Shown piece after piece: positions 21,828 to 32,497 of a stretch of DNA of 64,000 nucleotides; position 1 is the stretch's first letter; each line of letters starts with the position of its first letter. The translations under genes were made by a program, and so were the position numbers. The notes under the pieces were generated by a model, which ran no database searches, was not told where the DNA came from, and saw only the letters and a list, made by a program, of their open reading frames with translations. This DNA is from Acholoe squamosa (lineage: Eukaryota > Annelida > Polychaeta > Phyllodocida > Polynoidae): NCBI GenBank assembly GCA_949317995.1, contig OX439037.1:17348324-17412323 (forward strand), in the 5' to 3' direction.

Positions 21828-22250
21828 CTAATCACATTCATGTTTTTCTTCATAAAACACTTCATCAGGTATACTTCTATATATGTTTAATAAACTCTCA
21901 CGAGGGAGATCTACTATATCTATATCTTCAGCAGCTTCTTCATCCTTATCATTACTGTCTGATACTATAGTGTTTATGTAAATCGGACCTTTTCTTTTCC
22001 TGTATTCTCTCTCCATTTTAGCTATGCCATAGGCTTTTCTATGTGCTAACATACTCATGACTTCTTTTTCTGTCTCTTTTATTTTATAAGAGAGAGAAGA
22101 ATTTTTTTCTTCTTCTTCTTTTATTTTGTTTTGATATTCAGTTTTCTCTTTTTCTAACGAGCAAATGTATGAGTGTTGATGGTGACAAATTTTTTCTAGG
22201 ATTTCATTACGTTCTTTTTTATAGTTTAATTGAATCTTTAAATAATCCAT
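21828..22250 (-). CDS. Coiled-coil protein, 140 aa
   Basis: Residues 5-75 form a strongly charged helix (EKEKTEYQNKIKEEEEKNSS...) with heptad-like spacing. They are followed by a basic patch (REYRKRKGP) and an acidic C-terminus (SNDKDEEAAEDIDIVD). No enzyme motif is seen. Position among virion genes suggests a small structural or scaffold role, but this is only context. The gene is intact. Confidence 0.6.
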   Translation of the reverse strand: MDYLKIQLNYKKERNEILEKICHHQHSYICSLEKEKTEYQNKIKEEEEKNSSLSYKIKETEKEVMSMLAHRKAYGIAKMEREYRKRKGPIYINTIVSDSNDKDEEAAEDIDIVDLPRESLLNIYRSIPDEVFYEEKHECD

Positions 22251-22298
22251 ATTTAAAATATAAGTTATTGTTTATAGGATCAGCGTGATATTTTTTAA

Positions 22299-22751
22299 TC
22301 AGTTGTAAGTTGGAGATGTGGTATTTATCTCAGTGATTTTTCTTTGTTTAGGTATATGTATTACAACATATCTATTTTTAAGAGAGGAATTTATGGTTAT
22401 TATATCAGTAAACTGATTTACTCTTGAGCGTTGGTTTGTTTGAGAATTATTTGAAACAGACTGTCCTAAGTAAGGATAGGACCAGCTTTTTCTCTCATTT
22501 ATGTTTGTTATGTAACAAGTTAAAAAACTTTGTGTTTTTTCTCCATTTCGAAAAATGTTGCCAGTTTCTGTACAACATAGGAATATTTCATCTCCTTTTT
22601 GTAAAGGAGAAGAATATTTTTTTTGTGTTTCATTATATATGATACCTGTTATAGCTAAGACAAACATAACTAAAATACTACTTGCTTGTATAGCTGGTAG
22701 TTTCTTTTTAGTTGCATTATTGATTTTACTTAAAAGGTTTGATTCCATCAT
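22299..22751 (-). CDS. Single-pass membrane protein, 150 aa
   Basis: One clear hydrophobic segment lies near residues 22-41 (QASSILVMFVLAITGIIY), preceded by a Lys-rich stretch (NNATKKKLP). The rest is polar, with Cys59-Cys60 and a second Cys near 79. Its start overlaps the protease stop by four bases (ATGA), so it sits in the same compact block. Comparable small membrane proteins occur in Polintons and adenoviruses, but no family was recognised. Confidence 0.6.
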   Translation of the reverse strand: MMESNLLSKINNATKKKLPAIQASSILVMFVLAITGIIYNETQKKYSSPLQKGDEIFLCCTETGNIFRNGEKTQSFLTCYITNINERKSWSYPYLGQSVSNNSQTNQRSRVNQFTDIITINSSLKNRYVVIHIPKQRKITEINTTSPTYN

Positions 22752-23296
22752 TTCAATTTTTTGGATTTTAAAGTGTAATTGTTATTTAAGAAATCGTTTT
22801 TAGGTAAGCAGCTTTGACAAATTTGATATGGGAAATGAGCTTCTTTTATCACAGGTATTTTTTTCTTTTTGAAATGATTTATTATTTTATTATCGTTCCA
22901 GTCTGTATCAGTCGTGAAACTAGATATTATATCTTGCATGGACATGTTGTTAGCTCTTTTCTCAAGATAATATAAACAATATTGTCCACAAGTTGTAGAA
23001 AATAAACCTTGTATAGCCTGAGTTGAATATTTATATTTTTCAGGTAATGCTTTAAGAAAACTTTCACGAAGAGGTAGAAATCCATATGAATCAAAATATT
23101 CAGCTAATTTATTAGGTTTTTCATAATATAAAGCTACCCAATGCTCACCAGGAGAATCACTGTTGTCAGTGTTATCTATGTAACTAGTAGGGTAATACGT
23201 CACTTCAGGTATGGTATCTGCTGAAAACACTCCATATTCTCCTTTTTTTTCTTCTTTTATGAGATTTAGATAAAAATTTATTTCTTTTCCATTCAT
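22748..23296 (-). CDS. Adenain-like cysteine protease (Polinton PRO), 182 aa
   Basis: This matches the adenovirus-type maturation protease: GEHWVALYYE with His52, YFDSYG with Asp69, and the nucleophile block STTCGQYCLYYL with Cys103. The family cleaves capsid precursors during particle maturation. It overlaps the end of the major capsid gene and the start of the membrane-protein gene by four bases each. The frame is intact and of normal length (adenain is about 200 aa). Confidence 0.93.
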   Translation of the reverse strand: MNGKEINFYLNLIKEEKKGEYGVFSADTIPEVTYYPTSYIDNTDNSDSPGEHWVALYYEKPNKLAEYFDSYGFLPLRESFLKALPEKYKYSTQAIQGLFSTTCGQYCLYYLEKRANNMSMQDIISSFTTDTDWNDNKIINHFKKKKIPVIKEAHFPYQICQSCLPKNDFLNNNYTLKSKKLK

Positions 23297-24637
23297 TTTG
23301 TTAGGTTAGTTAATTCAGACTTAAATTTTAGCATATTACTTGAGTCTAATCTCATGATCTCATCATATTCTAAATATACAATGGCCGCTACTCCATGATC
23401 TAATTCTTCTTCTAATTTTATTACAAAACCTAAAGTACCAGTTTCAGTTAATTCAAAAGTTTCTGATGTTGCTCCGTCTTTAGAAATATCAAAGCAAAAT
23501 AATGTTGTTCCCTCTTTAAATTCGTCTATGGTTACATTTTGTGCTTCATTTCTGAATATATCTCCTGTAGATTTAAGGAGAGCAAGATAAGCCATGTTAT
23601 ACATATTATTTGGAAAATCTAATTCATAATGATAAAAAGGAGTTCCTCCATCGTTTACTTTAAGTTCTATTTCTTTAACTTTAAAGTTTTCAAATTTAAA
23701 TGGATTACGATTATGAGTGCCTGTGAAGCCATCTAAATGCACGAGACCAATTATGACTCTTTTAGGTAAAGGTGTGTTATTCACAACATGTGAAGCTTGA
23801 AGAATAGCTTTTTGAGGACCGAAAGTGACATATTTCATGTCTATTTTATGGATAGGAATATCCCATATAGGTAAATTAGTAGCTCTTGCTTCTTCTAATT
23901 CTTGATGAAAATCATCTGTTAATCTAACTCTTTTCACGTACAAGTTTATTTCTTGTACATCTATAATATATTTTTGAGCTTCTACTTTTGACATTAAACA
24001 AAAAGTTTCATCTGCTCTATCTAATTCAATAGAAAGAGGCAAGTCCCCAGGTAATAATTTAGACTGTGAAAAAAGACTGTCATGTATTCTTACATGCACT
24101 TCAAACAATGTTCCGTTTTTTGTTTTTTCATATCTTTTTTTAGCTCCTGCATTGTGAGCTGTACCTGTTAAAGTGTTAACTTCATTGAAATCTTTATTGT
24201 CTTTTATGTAAAAACTTAATGGTCCTTAACATGGTCCTAAATTCTATTATTGATTTGTAACCATATAAATCATTGCTGTCTGATATTCTTATTCCTCCTA
24301 CGAAAACTTTTACATTCTTAAACATAGTAGCACCAAAATAATTAACAGGAAAAACTTTAGCATTATCATTTATAGTTCCATCGTTAGCTGGAGCGTCAGG
24401 TGCTGTTTTATCTGCTTTCAATATTTTTGCTTTTATGTAAAGGTAACTGTTATGTAAAGAAACATAATCTTTTTTGTTAGATTTTAATGTAAATTGAACA
24501 GTGTTGCTGTTTGGTGAAGCTGTAGGATCTATTTTTTCATAGTATGTTTTTATTCTTGTAGTATCAGTAGGAGGTATATATTTATAATCCAATTCCGAGC
24601 TTATACAATGATGTAAATTTTCATTTAAAAAAGACAT
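23293..24637 (-). pseudogene. Polinton major capsid protein (double jelly-roll), broken
   Basis: The N-terminus has the Polinton/adintovirus capsid signature: MSFLNENLHHCISSELDYKY, then a PPTDT block, a DYVSLHNSYLYIKAKI strand pair and VNYFGATMFKNVKVFVGG. The downstream half contains NRNPFKFENF, DGGTPFYHYELDF and a DGATSETFELTETG segment, as in the second jelly roll. Total coding length fits a shortish Polinton capsid protein. It lies just before the protease, the usual arrangement. As a fossil it has about one break. Upstream (24676-24708) lie a TATA-like box and GAGATAAA. Confidence 0.88.
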
Positions 24638-24720
24638 ATTTTTTGTTCAAGTGTATCTTCTTATTTTTACTTAGATAATATAAAAAGATCAAGTTATCGG
24701 TTTATCTCAAGCTATTTATT

Positions 24721-25155
24721 CTATCCAAAAATATCACCATGCCTTCCTTTCTTTTTTCTGTTTCTCTTTTTTATAATTTTTGGCTGAGGAGATAGTTTCT
24801 TTTGATTTGAAAAGTTTGAAATAACTTGAGAACCTAAATCAGACAAACTTTCTTCAGCTTCTCTTTTTATAGCCTTTTTTATATTTTCACCTTTTAAAAC
24901 ATTTTTTGCAATTTTTATTCCTCCTTTAAGAGCTCGTTTTCCTATTGCTTTACCTGCACTTTTCACCGCAGGAGTAATGAGAGGTACGACTGTTTTAAAT
25001 AAACCTTTTAGTATGCCACCTATACCATATCCTCTTTGATTTCTGCTTCCTATGAAAGGAGTTAGTGTATTATATCCACTTCCATATTGATTGTAAAAAT
25101 AATGGATTTTTATTTTCTCGTAAAAATTGCCTGTAAAGAAATTTTTTATGAGCAC
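24721..25155 (-). CDS. Small virion protein with Gly/Lys amphipathic segment (pX/pVI-like)
   Basis: The product (144 aa) carries RGYGIGGILKGLFKTVVPLI followed by PAVKSAGKAIGKRALKGG and a Lys-rich tail. This glycine-led amphipathic pattern is conserved in small Polinton/adintovirus virion proteins compared with adenovirus pVI or pX, which aid membrane lysis or bind DNA. It lies directly upstream of the major capsid gene. The first 25 or so residues may not belong to the protein, as the start is uncertain. Confidence 0.65.
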   Translation of the reverse strand: MLIKNFFTGNFYEKIKIHYFYNQYGSGYNTLTPFIGSRNQRGYGIGGILKGLFKTVVPLITPAVKSAGKAIGKRALKGGIKIAKNVLKGENIKKAIKREAEESLSDLGSQVISNFSNQKKLSPQPKIIKKRNRKKKGRHGDIFG

Positions 25156-25286
25156 AATTCGAATACATTTTTATTTATTTTCCTAGGATTTTTTCTTCTT
25201 TATCTCAAATGCTTTTTCTTTATTTATTACTATTTTTTCCATTTCGTGTCCCAATCTTTCCCATAATATTTAGGGTTGGTTTTTTT

Positions 25287-26325
25287 TTATCTCCCATATC
25301 GTGTTTTACGTGGTGATGCTTTAGACGAACTTTTTTTCTTTTTTATTCCTCCAAAAATATCTTCAGAAGGAGGGGTAGAGGACATAGGTTCTATTTCACT
25401 TTCTTCATCGAATTTTTGTTCAAAAGAAGTTGGTTTTATTTTCTTAATTTTTATTTCTTCTCCTATTCCTCCACTTGCTTCATCTTTTTTATTTTCTTCA
25501 GATTCTGTGAAGGTTTTTTCTTCTCCTGAAGGAATAAATAATTTTTGTTTACCATATTCTGGAGGATAATTTAAATTATCGTCGTCCACGCTGTCAGAAT
25601 CTTTAAATAATGATTTTTCAATTGGATCATCGTAATCATTTTCTGAATATTCATCATCTGTTGCTTCTATGGATTCTATCTTTCCTTTTTCAATTTTTTT
25701 ATGTATTTGTCGTTGTCATTTTTTTATAATGTCTATATTTTGATCTTCTATAGGATATTTTTTTATTTTATAAGCGTCAGCATCCTGCTTGCTTTTTCCT
25801 GGTTTATTGAGAAACCAAGATTTAGGTATATGTGGAGTAAATTATACCAAAGTTCATTAATGCCAAGAGGTTCTTTTTTTATGCTAGTATTAGAAAAAAA
25901 TTTCATTATGTCTATCACATTAGAATTTTTTAGCAGTTTTCCGTTCATTATTATTTCACCCTGATCATTCCAAAAAAATTGTAAAGCTAACATTTTTTTT
26001 AAAATTTCTTTTATGTAAGGTATTTGTGCTTGTCTTATATGTGATAATATTTCTTCTATAGATATACCTGTATGAAAAGATTTTTCAGATTGATTTTCTT
26101 GAAAATAAGAAAAAAAAGTAGGATTTTGTTTAGATATATCTTGATTAGTACTTAAAACTTTTTATGGTTGAATGTTATACATTTTTTCTGCTAATATTTC
26201 TTTTTGTCTTTCAAGAATAGGATTTTTTTCATTTTTAGTTTCTTTCGTCTTAATTTCTTCTATAGCTCTAAGTTTTTTATATGTAACTAAAGGAATGACA
26301 ATACTTTTTTTGAAAGAAGCAGTCA
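25287..26325 (-). pseudogene. Conserved Polinton protein of unknown function, broken
   Basis: The middle section contains WNDQGEIIMNGKLL and SNVIDIMKFF followed by an EPLGINELW segment, a pattern I recognise from an unnamed protein found next to capsid genes in many Polintons. The start region (near 26325) reads as a short basic leader with a coiled coil. The end (25287-25589) is acidic then basic (KKKKSSSKASPRKTR). As a fossil it has about three breaks. Function is unknown; a virion-assembly role is suggested by position only. Confidence 0.5.
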
Positions 26326-26327
26326 TA

Positions 26328-26759
26328 TTATTGTCTACTTCCTGCTAAACCTCCTAGTAAAGTTACGGCTAAAGGAATAAGCATAGACAAGAAACCACCT
26401 TTTTGTTTCAATACTGCTTTCCTTTTTTTGTTATTCACACGTCTATTTACTAAAAATCTTAAATTTTTTTTATGCTTTTTAAGTTTAGCATAAGAAAAAG
26501 GACTTAATTTAATGTTTCCTTTCAGTACGTTATAAATGCACTGACATATAGCATCTATGTCTTCTTTTCCTGCATATTCTATCAGAAGATTTCTTCTTTT
26601 TTTATTTTTAGTGTTACTTAAGACCGTAAGGAAAGCTAATTGCCTAGATAAATTAGGCCTTTTGTTTCTTTTAGTCTTTTTCTTTAAAATTCTTTTTTTC
26701 CCTTTCCTTTTTAATATAGGTCTTTTTTTTAATAACAAAGATTTCCTTTTCTTAGGCAT
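26328..26759 (-). CDS. Basic virion-core-like protein, 143 aa
   Basis: Residues 1-35 are extremely Lys/Arg-rich (KKRPILKRKGKKRILKKK). A folded-looking middle follows (LLIEYAGKEDIDAICQCIYN). The C-terminus has a GGFL block and a hydrophobic segment (MLIPLAVTLLGGLAG). This basic plus GGFL-hydrophobic layout is common to small Polinton/adintovirus core proteins likened to adenovirus pX. Upstream, at 26794-26824, lie a TATAAAA box and GTGATAAA. The frame is intact. Confidence 0.65.
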   Translation of the reverse strand: MPKKRKSLLLKKRPILKRKGKKRILKKKTKRNKRPNLSRQLAFLTVLSNTKNKKRRNLLIEYAGKEDIDAICQCIYNVLKGNIKLSPFSYAKLKKHKKNLRFLVNRRVNNKKRKAVLKQKGGFLSMLIPLAVTLLGGLAGSRQ

Positions 26760-26839
26760 TTTTTAAAACGTAATAAACAAAACTATTTTTTGTCTTTTAT
26801 ATCATTCTTTATTTCATTTATCACACGTACATTTTTTTA

Positions 26840-26982
26840 AGTTTTATTTGGAATATAAACATCTTGGCCTACATCAAAAATATTTCCTCTTAATCTGTAT
26901 TCTTGTGGAGTTTTTTGATGTCCATCTATTAAGAGATAAGAATGTGGTTTTCTAGTTGCTTCATTAAAAATATTGATAAAAG
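26840..26982 (-). pseudogene. End part of the packaging ATPase, cut off by the gypsy insertion
   Basis: This open stretch next to the left LTR is the 3' end of the ATPase gene whose main part is at 39747-40267. The gypsy element lies between them, flanked by the AAAG target duplication (26979-26982 here). Confidence 0.8.
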
Positions 26983-27339
26983 TGTAATGGTTCGAATTAT
27001 GGTTTCGACCAGTTCGAAGTGAAAACCAGACGAGGTATCTCGGGTTAGTGCAACCGGCACGTGTTTATTTCGGTGTAGGTATTACATCCACCTCGAAGAG
27101 TACTGCTTAGCTAGGCATAAGCTCAGGTAAGGGTGGTCCGACTCCGTTGGCAGGCAGAGCCAGACTAACGCCTCCCTCGGCCCCAGGTAGGGGCTGGAGC
27201 GAGGCGGACAGTGCTGCCACCACCCTGCAGGGACCAGTGGTCGAAGAGACCTCTGGTGACTACCGGTGATGGGCGCACCGCTCGAAACGCCCTCTCGGGG
27301 GAGACGCTCACACTATATCACGATCTACGAGCCCCTACA
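26983..27339 (-). repeat. 3' LTR of the gypsy element
   Basis: 357 bp, TG...CA, flanked outside by AAAG and inside by the polypurine tract. One difference from the 5' LTR. Confidence 0.95.
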
Positions 27340-27350
27340 CTACCCCCACC
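27340..27350 (-). other. Polypurine tract of the gypsy element
   Basis: On the minus strand GGTGGGGGTAG directly precedes the 3' LTR, the place and composition expected for plus-strand DNA priming. Confidence 0.8.
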
Positions 27351-28423
27351 AGAATAAGGAAAGGGGTGTGCAAAAAATAACATGGTTTTAACAGAGTACT
27401 ATTTCGTTATTCTAAGAAAATTAGGGCTCGAAGTTAAAGACAAGAGTTCGAAGTAGAACGTGATATGTTATTTGTGTGACGTCTTAATAACAGGAGTCGA
27501 CCACATATAAATATTTTAAATAAAGTAAACATACATATACACTATGGAATAGGATTAAGGAGAGATATGGGTCGAAACAAGTTCGGAAGAACATGTTCGA
27601 GACCGTACATAGAGTATTAATTTGTATGTTAAACAACGATATACCATATGATTTTAAGTTGCGTGACCCGAAAAGAAAAATTTTTGTTGTTCACGTATGA
27701 ACACTATATATTACTTTTTTTAACACAGTTTACAATAACTGTGGGTTTTTATAACTATAATAATATACATATACACCTCTATACCACTACTATCCCCGAG
27801 ATATGAACACAATGGGTGTGTACCTGAGAAATATTAAATAGCTTTAAGGTAACAGATCGTGTAGGTATATAGCACCAATTATTATGTTTCATGAGTTCGA
27901 TCGTAGTGGACGACGTTATGATCGAAGTTATTAAAACAGGAATAATATTTTTATGCGTAGGGTAAGAGGACTAGTGGTTAATTTAAATTATATATAATAT
28001 GTTTCTATAGCAGCCCACCAGCGTAGTGGGTCTGCCGTACAATAAAAATTAACTTCGGGGTATCTTCGAGGTCGTTCACTGCTTGTCTGCAGATCCATTC
28101 GGCGGGTGACGGACTTGGCGGTGGCAAGCCGCGTCGCTGTGTGGTGTGCCCTGATCGTTCACTGCTTGTCTGCAGATCCATTCGGCGGGTGACGGACTTG
28201 GCGGTGGCAAGCGGCGTCGCTGTGTGGTGTGCCCTGATCAAGATGGGAAGATGTAGATTTGTCCATTTGGCTCCGTGGGTCTGCATCCGTCCGGGCATCC
28301 GTCGGGTTCGGGGCACAGTATCAGTAGTCGGGGGTCCCGTAGGTAGGGTCGTCGGCTGTCATTACAAGTCTGTCTCCATCACCGTTTCCCCAGGATGGGT
28401 TTCCAGATCGGAGTCCAGACTGA
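27351..28423. other. 3' non-coding region of the gypsy element
   Basis: 27351-28010 is AT-rich, without a supported gene, and rich in GTTCGA-type words. 28073-28155 is duplicated in tandem as 28156-28238 (83-bp unit with TGCTTGTCTGCAGATCC, nearly identical). The remainder up to 28423 is GC-rich and continuous in style with the extra frame. Confidence 0.6.
28073..28238. repeat. 83-bp tandem duplication inside the gypsy element
   Basis: Two adjacent copies begin CGTTCACTGCTTGTCTGCAG at 28073 and 28156, differing at about one position. Confidence 0.9.
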
Positions 28424-31400
28424 TCAGGTTGTCGACCACGGGTGTTCGGGCAGGGTCTCTGGGGTAGTGACTGCCGCGTCGGCCTGTCTGGTCGGGGTGG
28501 CAGTTGCAGCAGCGGTGGCGCCTTCGAGCTCCCTCTCGGGTCCTGTTGGAGGTGTGCCAGCACTGGCGGAGGCTCTCGGGGTAGGCATACTAGCGAATCC
28601 GAAGGATTCAATGTCTGCCTCGAGTTGTCTGTTCTCCTGCAACTTGGCCTGGAGCTTTTCGAAGGCACTTTCAGCTGTGCCATCCCAGTCTTTCATGAAG
28701 CAGCCGAACACTGCCATGAATCTAACGTCCTGAGGGTTATATTGGCTTCTCAGCTCCTGCAGCTGTGACTCTTACTTCAGCTTCATGGCCTTGGCCTCGT
28801 TTTCACGTTGGAGCGAGGCTCGAAGCTGATCCCTCGCTTGTCCCTGCATGTCCTGCGAGATTCGGGCGATTTCTCGTCGTTGGATCTCGTGCAGACATTC
28901 AAACACGCCTTCGGTAACGCCCCGGAGGTACCCGGTGGCCTGGCTGATATGTCTTTCTTGCCACGCCTGGAAGACGTCGGCCTGAATATCACAGGTTTCC
29001 TGTGTCCGGTTCCTGATATAGTCATCGGGATCCTCCAACTCGAGGTTAGATTTCACCAAGTGTAACACGTTGGTGGTCCTTATGTTTCGTGTTGGGGGGG
29101 TCGGCACAGGGGGCGTGTGGGTATCGGAGCCGCTCTCATAAGCAGAGCTCGATGTGGCTGTGGCACTCGGGGATGGGGTAGCTGTGTTGGTTCGTCGAGA
29201 CGACCCGACTACAGCTCCACTCGCATCTATGGTTAGGCCTCGGCCTCTGCCGACATCGGGGAGGGGTTGGCTGGGGTCTTTCAGAGCGACTTCGCGTCCG
29301 GGTCGTTTCGGGTCCACCGGTCGGACCCGTCCTCGTGAAGAGGTGTCAGCAGGGTTGGCCGGGGGACCCATTGGCTTCGGTTTCCCCGAAGGCAATAGGG
29401 TTTGGGACTCGGGGCCGGGTGTCTGGGTTTCAGACAGAGTGGGGAACTCGTCTGCCTCGGTATCTGGCTTGCCTCGGTGCCGAGTGGCGGACTCGGTGTG
29501 ACCTGCAAACCAGTCAGAGTGTGATAGGGTGTTCCGTCCCTCAAACCAGATCTGGTGGTTACCTGTCGAAGTCCCTGCTGCGGGTCGATAGGAGCTCGAG
29601 TTCGGGGGCGAGACCTGCTCCAGGCTCGAGGGGTCTCGGGATGTGGCCCCCGCGATTGTGCTCGGATCGGGGGACCTCTTTTTGTGTTCCGGAGCTTGGG
29701 CTGGGGACTGAGACTCCGACCTCGGCCGTTTAGCGTCCCGTCGGGGATCACTACCCGGATGTGGTCGGGGTCTTCCATAGCGGTCGACCGCGTCGGGATC
29801 CCTCCTCTGGACTTTGACACGCCAGTGCATTTCTGCTGACATGTCAAATCGGTGGGAGCGCACGTTCTTGAGGAAGTAGGCGTCCTGCTTCCCCTCGACC
29901 GTGTGGCACAGGTGGTCAGTTCTCATTGTGATCTTTAGTCTCTCCTCCGAGGTCATTTGATCCCACTTCGACATAAGTCGCTCGTGGAGTTTCAGGGCCT
30001 TCAAACGAGCGTCGCTGGCTTTTAGACCATGGACCTGAGCTAAATGCTCGGCCATGCGTCCCCGCCTCGTGGTTCTCAGCCCTTGGCACTTCTTGTTTTC
30101 GTTCTTTTCATTAGAACATCGGTACACAGGCCCGTGGTGCATGTGATACTCCACGAGGTGTCTAAAGAACGAGTCTTTTGAAGGCCAGACTCTCTCAGTC
30201 TCTGCAGCGTTGACGCAGATCTCGAAGGGACAGGTGGGGTTCGAGGATGTCCATGCTGAAGCCGCGTATTGCAGCTTCGTTCGATGCTCGAAGCCATAGT
30301 AAGACTTAGGTGTCTTACTGGTGTCTCCGAGAGAAGCCACCCACACGCGATAGAACTTCGCGGGGCCAGCGTCCTTCTTCAGGATTTTCATCCATTCCTC
30401 GTCGTCACTATCGCCGTCGTGGTTAGTGGCGGGAGGAATCGAGTAGCTGTCAGTGTGACGCTGACAGTCCATAAAGCACTTCGGGGTGTAGTCTGGGAAT
30501 CCGGTTCGGGCATTGACCCACTTGTTCAAGCAGGACTCGTCAGGGGCGTCTCCCAGGGGCTCCTCTAACGAGTCGATGTTTTCCAGCAGGTGCCGGCTCA
30601 TTTCGGCGACCTGCTTGTCGCGGTCTCCATTTCCCTCGTCCTGAATCTCCTCCTCCTCGGCTGCGGTGCTGGTGACCGGCTCCGGGGCCAGAGGGGTCGT
30701 TCTCCGTGAGGGTCTCGTTCGGGTAGACCTCGAGGGGGGTGAGGTATCATCCTCCCGTGTGGTCTTTCCACTTTGGGTTCGACTCCGCGAGCTTCGAGAC
30801 GAAGTCGAGGCTGCGGAGTCGTCGCTTTCGTCCGCCTTCTCTTCTACCACCTTTTTCTTGCGGCGGCTCGACTTGGACTTAGCCTCGGGTTTGTCTGTTG
30901 ATTCCTTCCGGGCTTTTTCCACGTCTTTCTTGAGCTTCGATTTCCGCTTCATGAGGTCTTTGCGCTCGCGCTCAATGGCCTCTTGGCGGGCATCAAGCTC
31001 CTCGAGGCTCATTTCTCGGGCGGTATTTACCTTGGTGGAGTAGCAAGCTCCACCCTCTAGGCTGGAGGCAGCTTCGGGAATCAGGCTGGCCACGTCTCCG
31101 TCGCGAGCGGTCTCATTTGTCATTCTCCGCTCTTCGCGTTCGAGCTCGGGGTCCGCCAAAAGAGCGTCCTCTTCCTCACGGACAGGGGAGTTCATCTGTG
31201 AACTAGACATGAACGCGTAGGTGCGTTCTCGGGGTGGTCCTTGTGGTAGAAGGACTTCGCGGGAGTGGATGCTGGGAAGGCGTTCCTCGAACCCGATCAG
31301 GCCATACAGCAGGGGGTACGCTGTCTGTGACCTAATTCGGTCGTCCTCGCAGATGGCGTCAACAACGGCAACTAGGCCGTCGCTGATGCACATTGCTTCG

Positions 31401-31882
31401 GCGAGTCCGAAGTAGTTCTCGAACCAAATGTCCGAGACGTCAGCGACCCCGGTGTCGATGCATCCTCGGCAAATTCTCTTCTGCAGATCGTGGGGTATCA
31501 TCTGTGGAGGTTCGCCTTTGAGGCCCAGGTATTTCGGTGGACAATACTGATTCTTGCCCGTGGCCGTTCGGATAAATCCTTTCGTCACGTTCACGTATCC
31601 GACAGCTGGTGGTCGGTCGGTGAAAGTCACGGGGACTTCGATGATGACTGAAGGTTTGGTTCCTTCAGTCGTGCTCGAACGGGGAGTTCCCGGGGCGACG
31701 AGTTCTGCACCTCTTGGGATGCTCAGGGTATCGGTAGTCGTTTCAGGGATAGATGACTCCATTTCGGTGGTGTCCATTAGTTCCACTATTGGACTTCGGG
31801 GTGCCTCATCCTGGGCTCGAAGTGGAGTCGGGTGTCCATCGGGGTTGGCCGTTACGGTCGCCATCACCTCCGACTGAGCCAT
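28424..31882 (-). pseudogene. Large extra reading frame of the gypsy element (not an envelope)
   Basis: This long frame follows pol, in the place where env would lie, but there is no signal peptide, membrane span or fusion peptide. What can be seen: a Pro/Thr/Ser-rich N-terminus, a first folded region (about 100-240), a coiled coil (about 295-335), a basic nuclear-localisation-like stretch (SRRKKKVVEEK), an acidic Ser region, then a Cys/His region (about 580-650: CPFEICVN...FFRHLVEYHMHHG...MAEHLAQVHG) resembling C2H2 fingers. A Pro-rich linker and a helical C-terminus follow. DNA or RNA binding is a reasonable inference. About one break is present. Confidence 0.7.
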
Positions 31883-32497
31883 ATTTCGGGCTCAGACGGC
31901 TAAGGGGGTTGTTCTCCTTCGTTCAGGGAACAAAAGGAGTCGGTTGCAATCGGAATGAAGGAAGCTCTGGCACTAAAAGTGGCAGGAAGAACAGCGGCAC
32001 GTCTTACCTCGGTAAGACGGTTCGCGTGCTGTGAGCGATATTAGGGGCACAACAAGCGAAGCGGGACCATTGCGCATGCGCCACCGCGCTGCGCCGCTCC
32101 AGCATTCCGCTCCTCAGCGCCCCCCTTCCCGCTCGTGGCAGGCGTCCGTACTACCCCGGATAACCAGGGGTCAGGGTTGGTGTTCTCGGTAGGCCGTTGG
32201 TGGACTTACCCCCTCCACTACTCATATCGGCAGGAGTTCGGCAGAATAACGGGTAGCATCATGCGTACGCGTCAGCTAAGCTGTCTGCCACCCACAGGAA
32301 CCATGAGTAGGGTGGTAATGTCCGGCGTGGTCGTACTTCGAATCGTATTCGAGGTATCTCAACCTCCAAACATATAACAAGACACATAAACAGGACGATA
32401 CACTCGTTGTGATTTCGGAACATTAAGTAACGGCAGTCCGTCCGGCAATTCTGGGACTGCGTCTCACCTCTCTTTCCGTGTTCTTCAACTGAGATTC
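31883..32497. other. Gap between gypsy integrase and the extra frame
   Basis: About 600 bp without a supported gene, GC-rich near 32060-32150. It could hold a promoter or splice acceptor for the extra frame, but no specific signal can be assigned. Confidence 0.4.

Noticed and set aside
22424-22803. Plus-strand hydrophobic frames
   Set aside because: They are antisense to the membrane-protein gene and arise from its AT-rich sequence.
28141-31877. Several open frames on the plus strand opposite the gypsy extra gene
   Set aside because: They are shadows caused by high GC content on the opposite strand.
28424-31882. Envelope identity for the gypsy third gene
   Set aside because: No signal peptide, transmembrane anchor or fusion peptide is visible.
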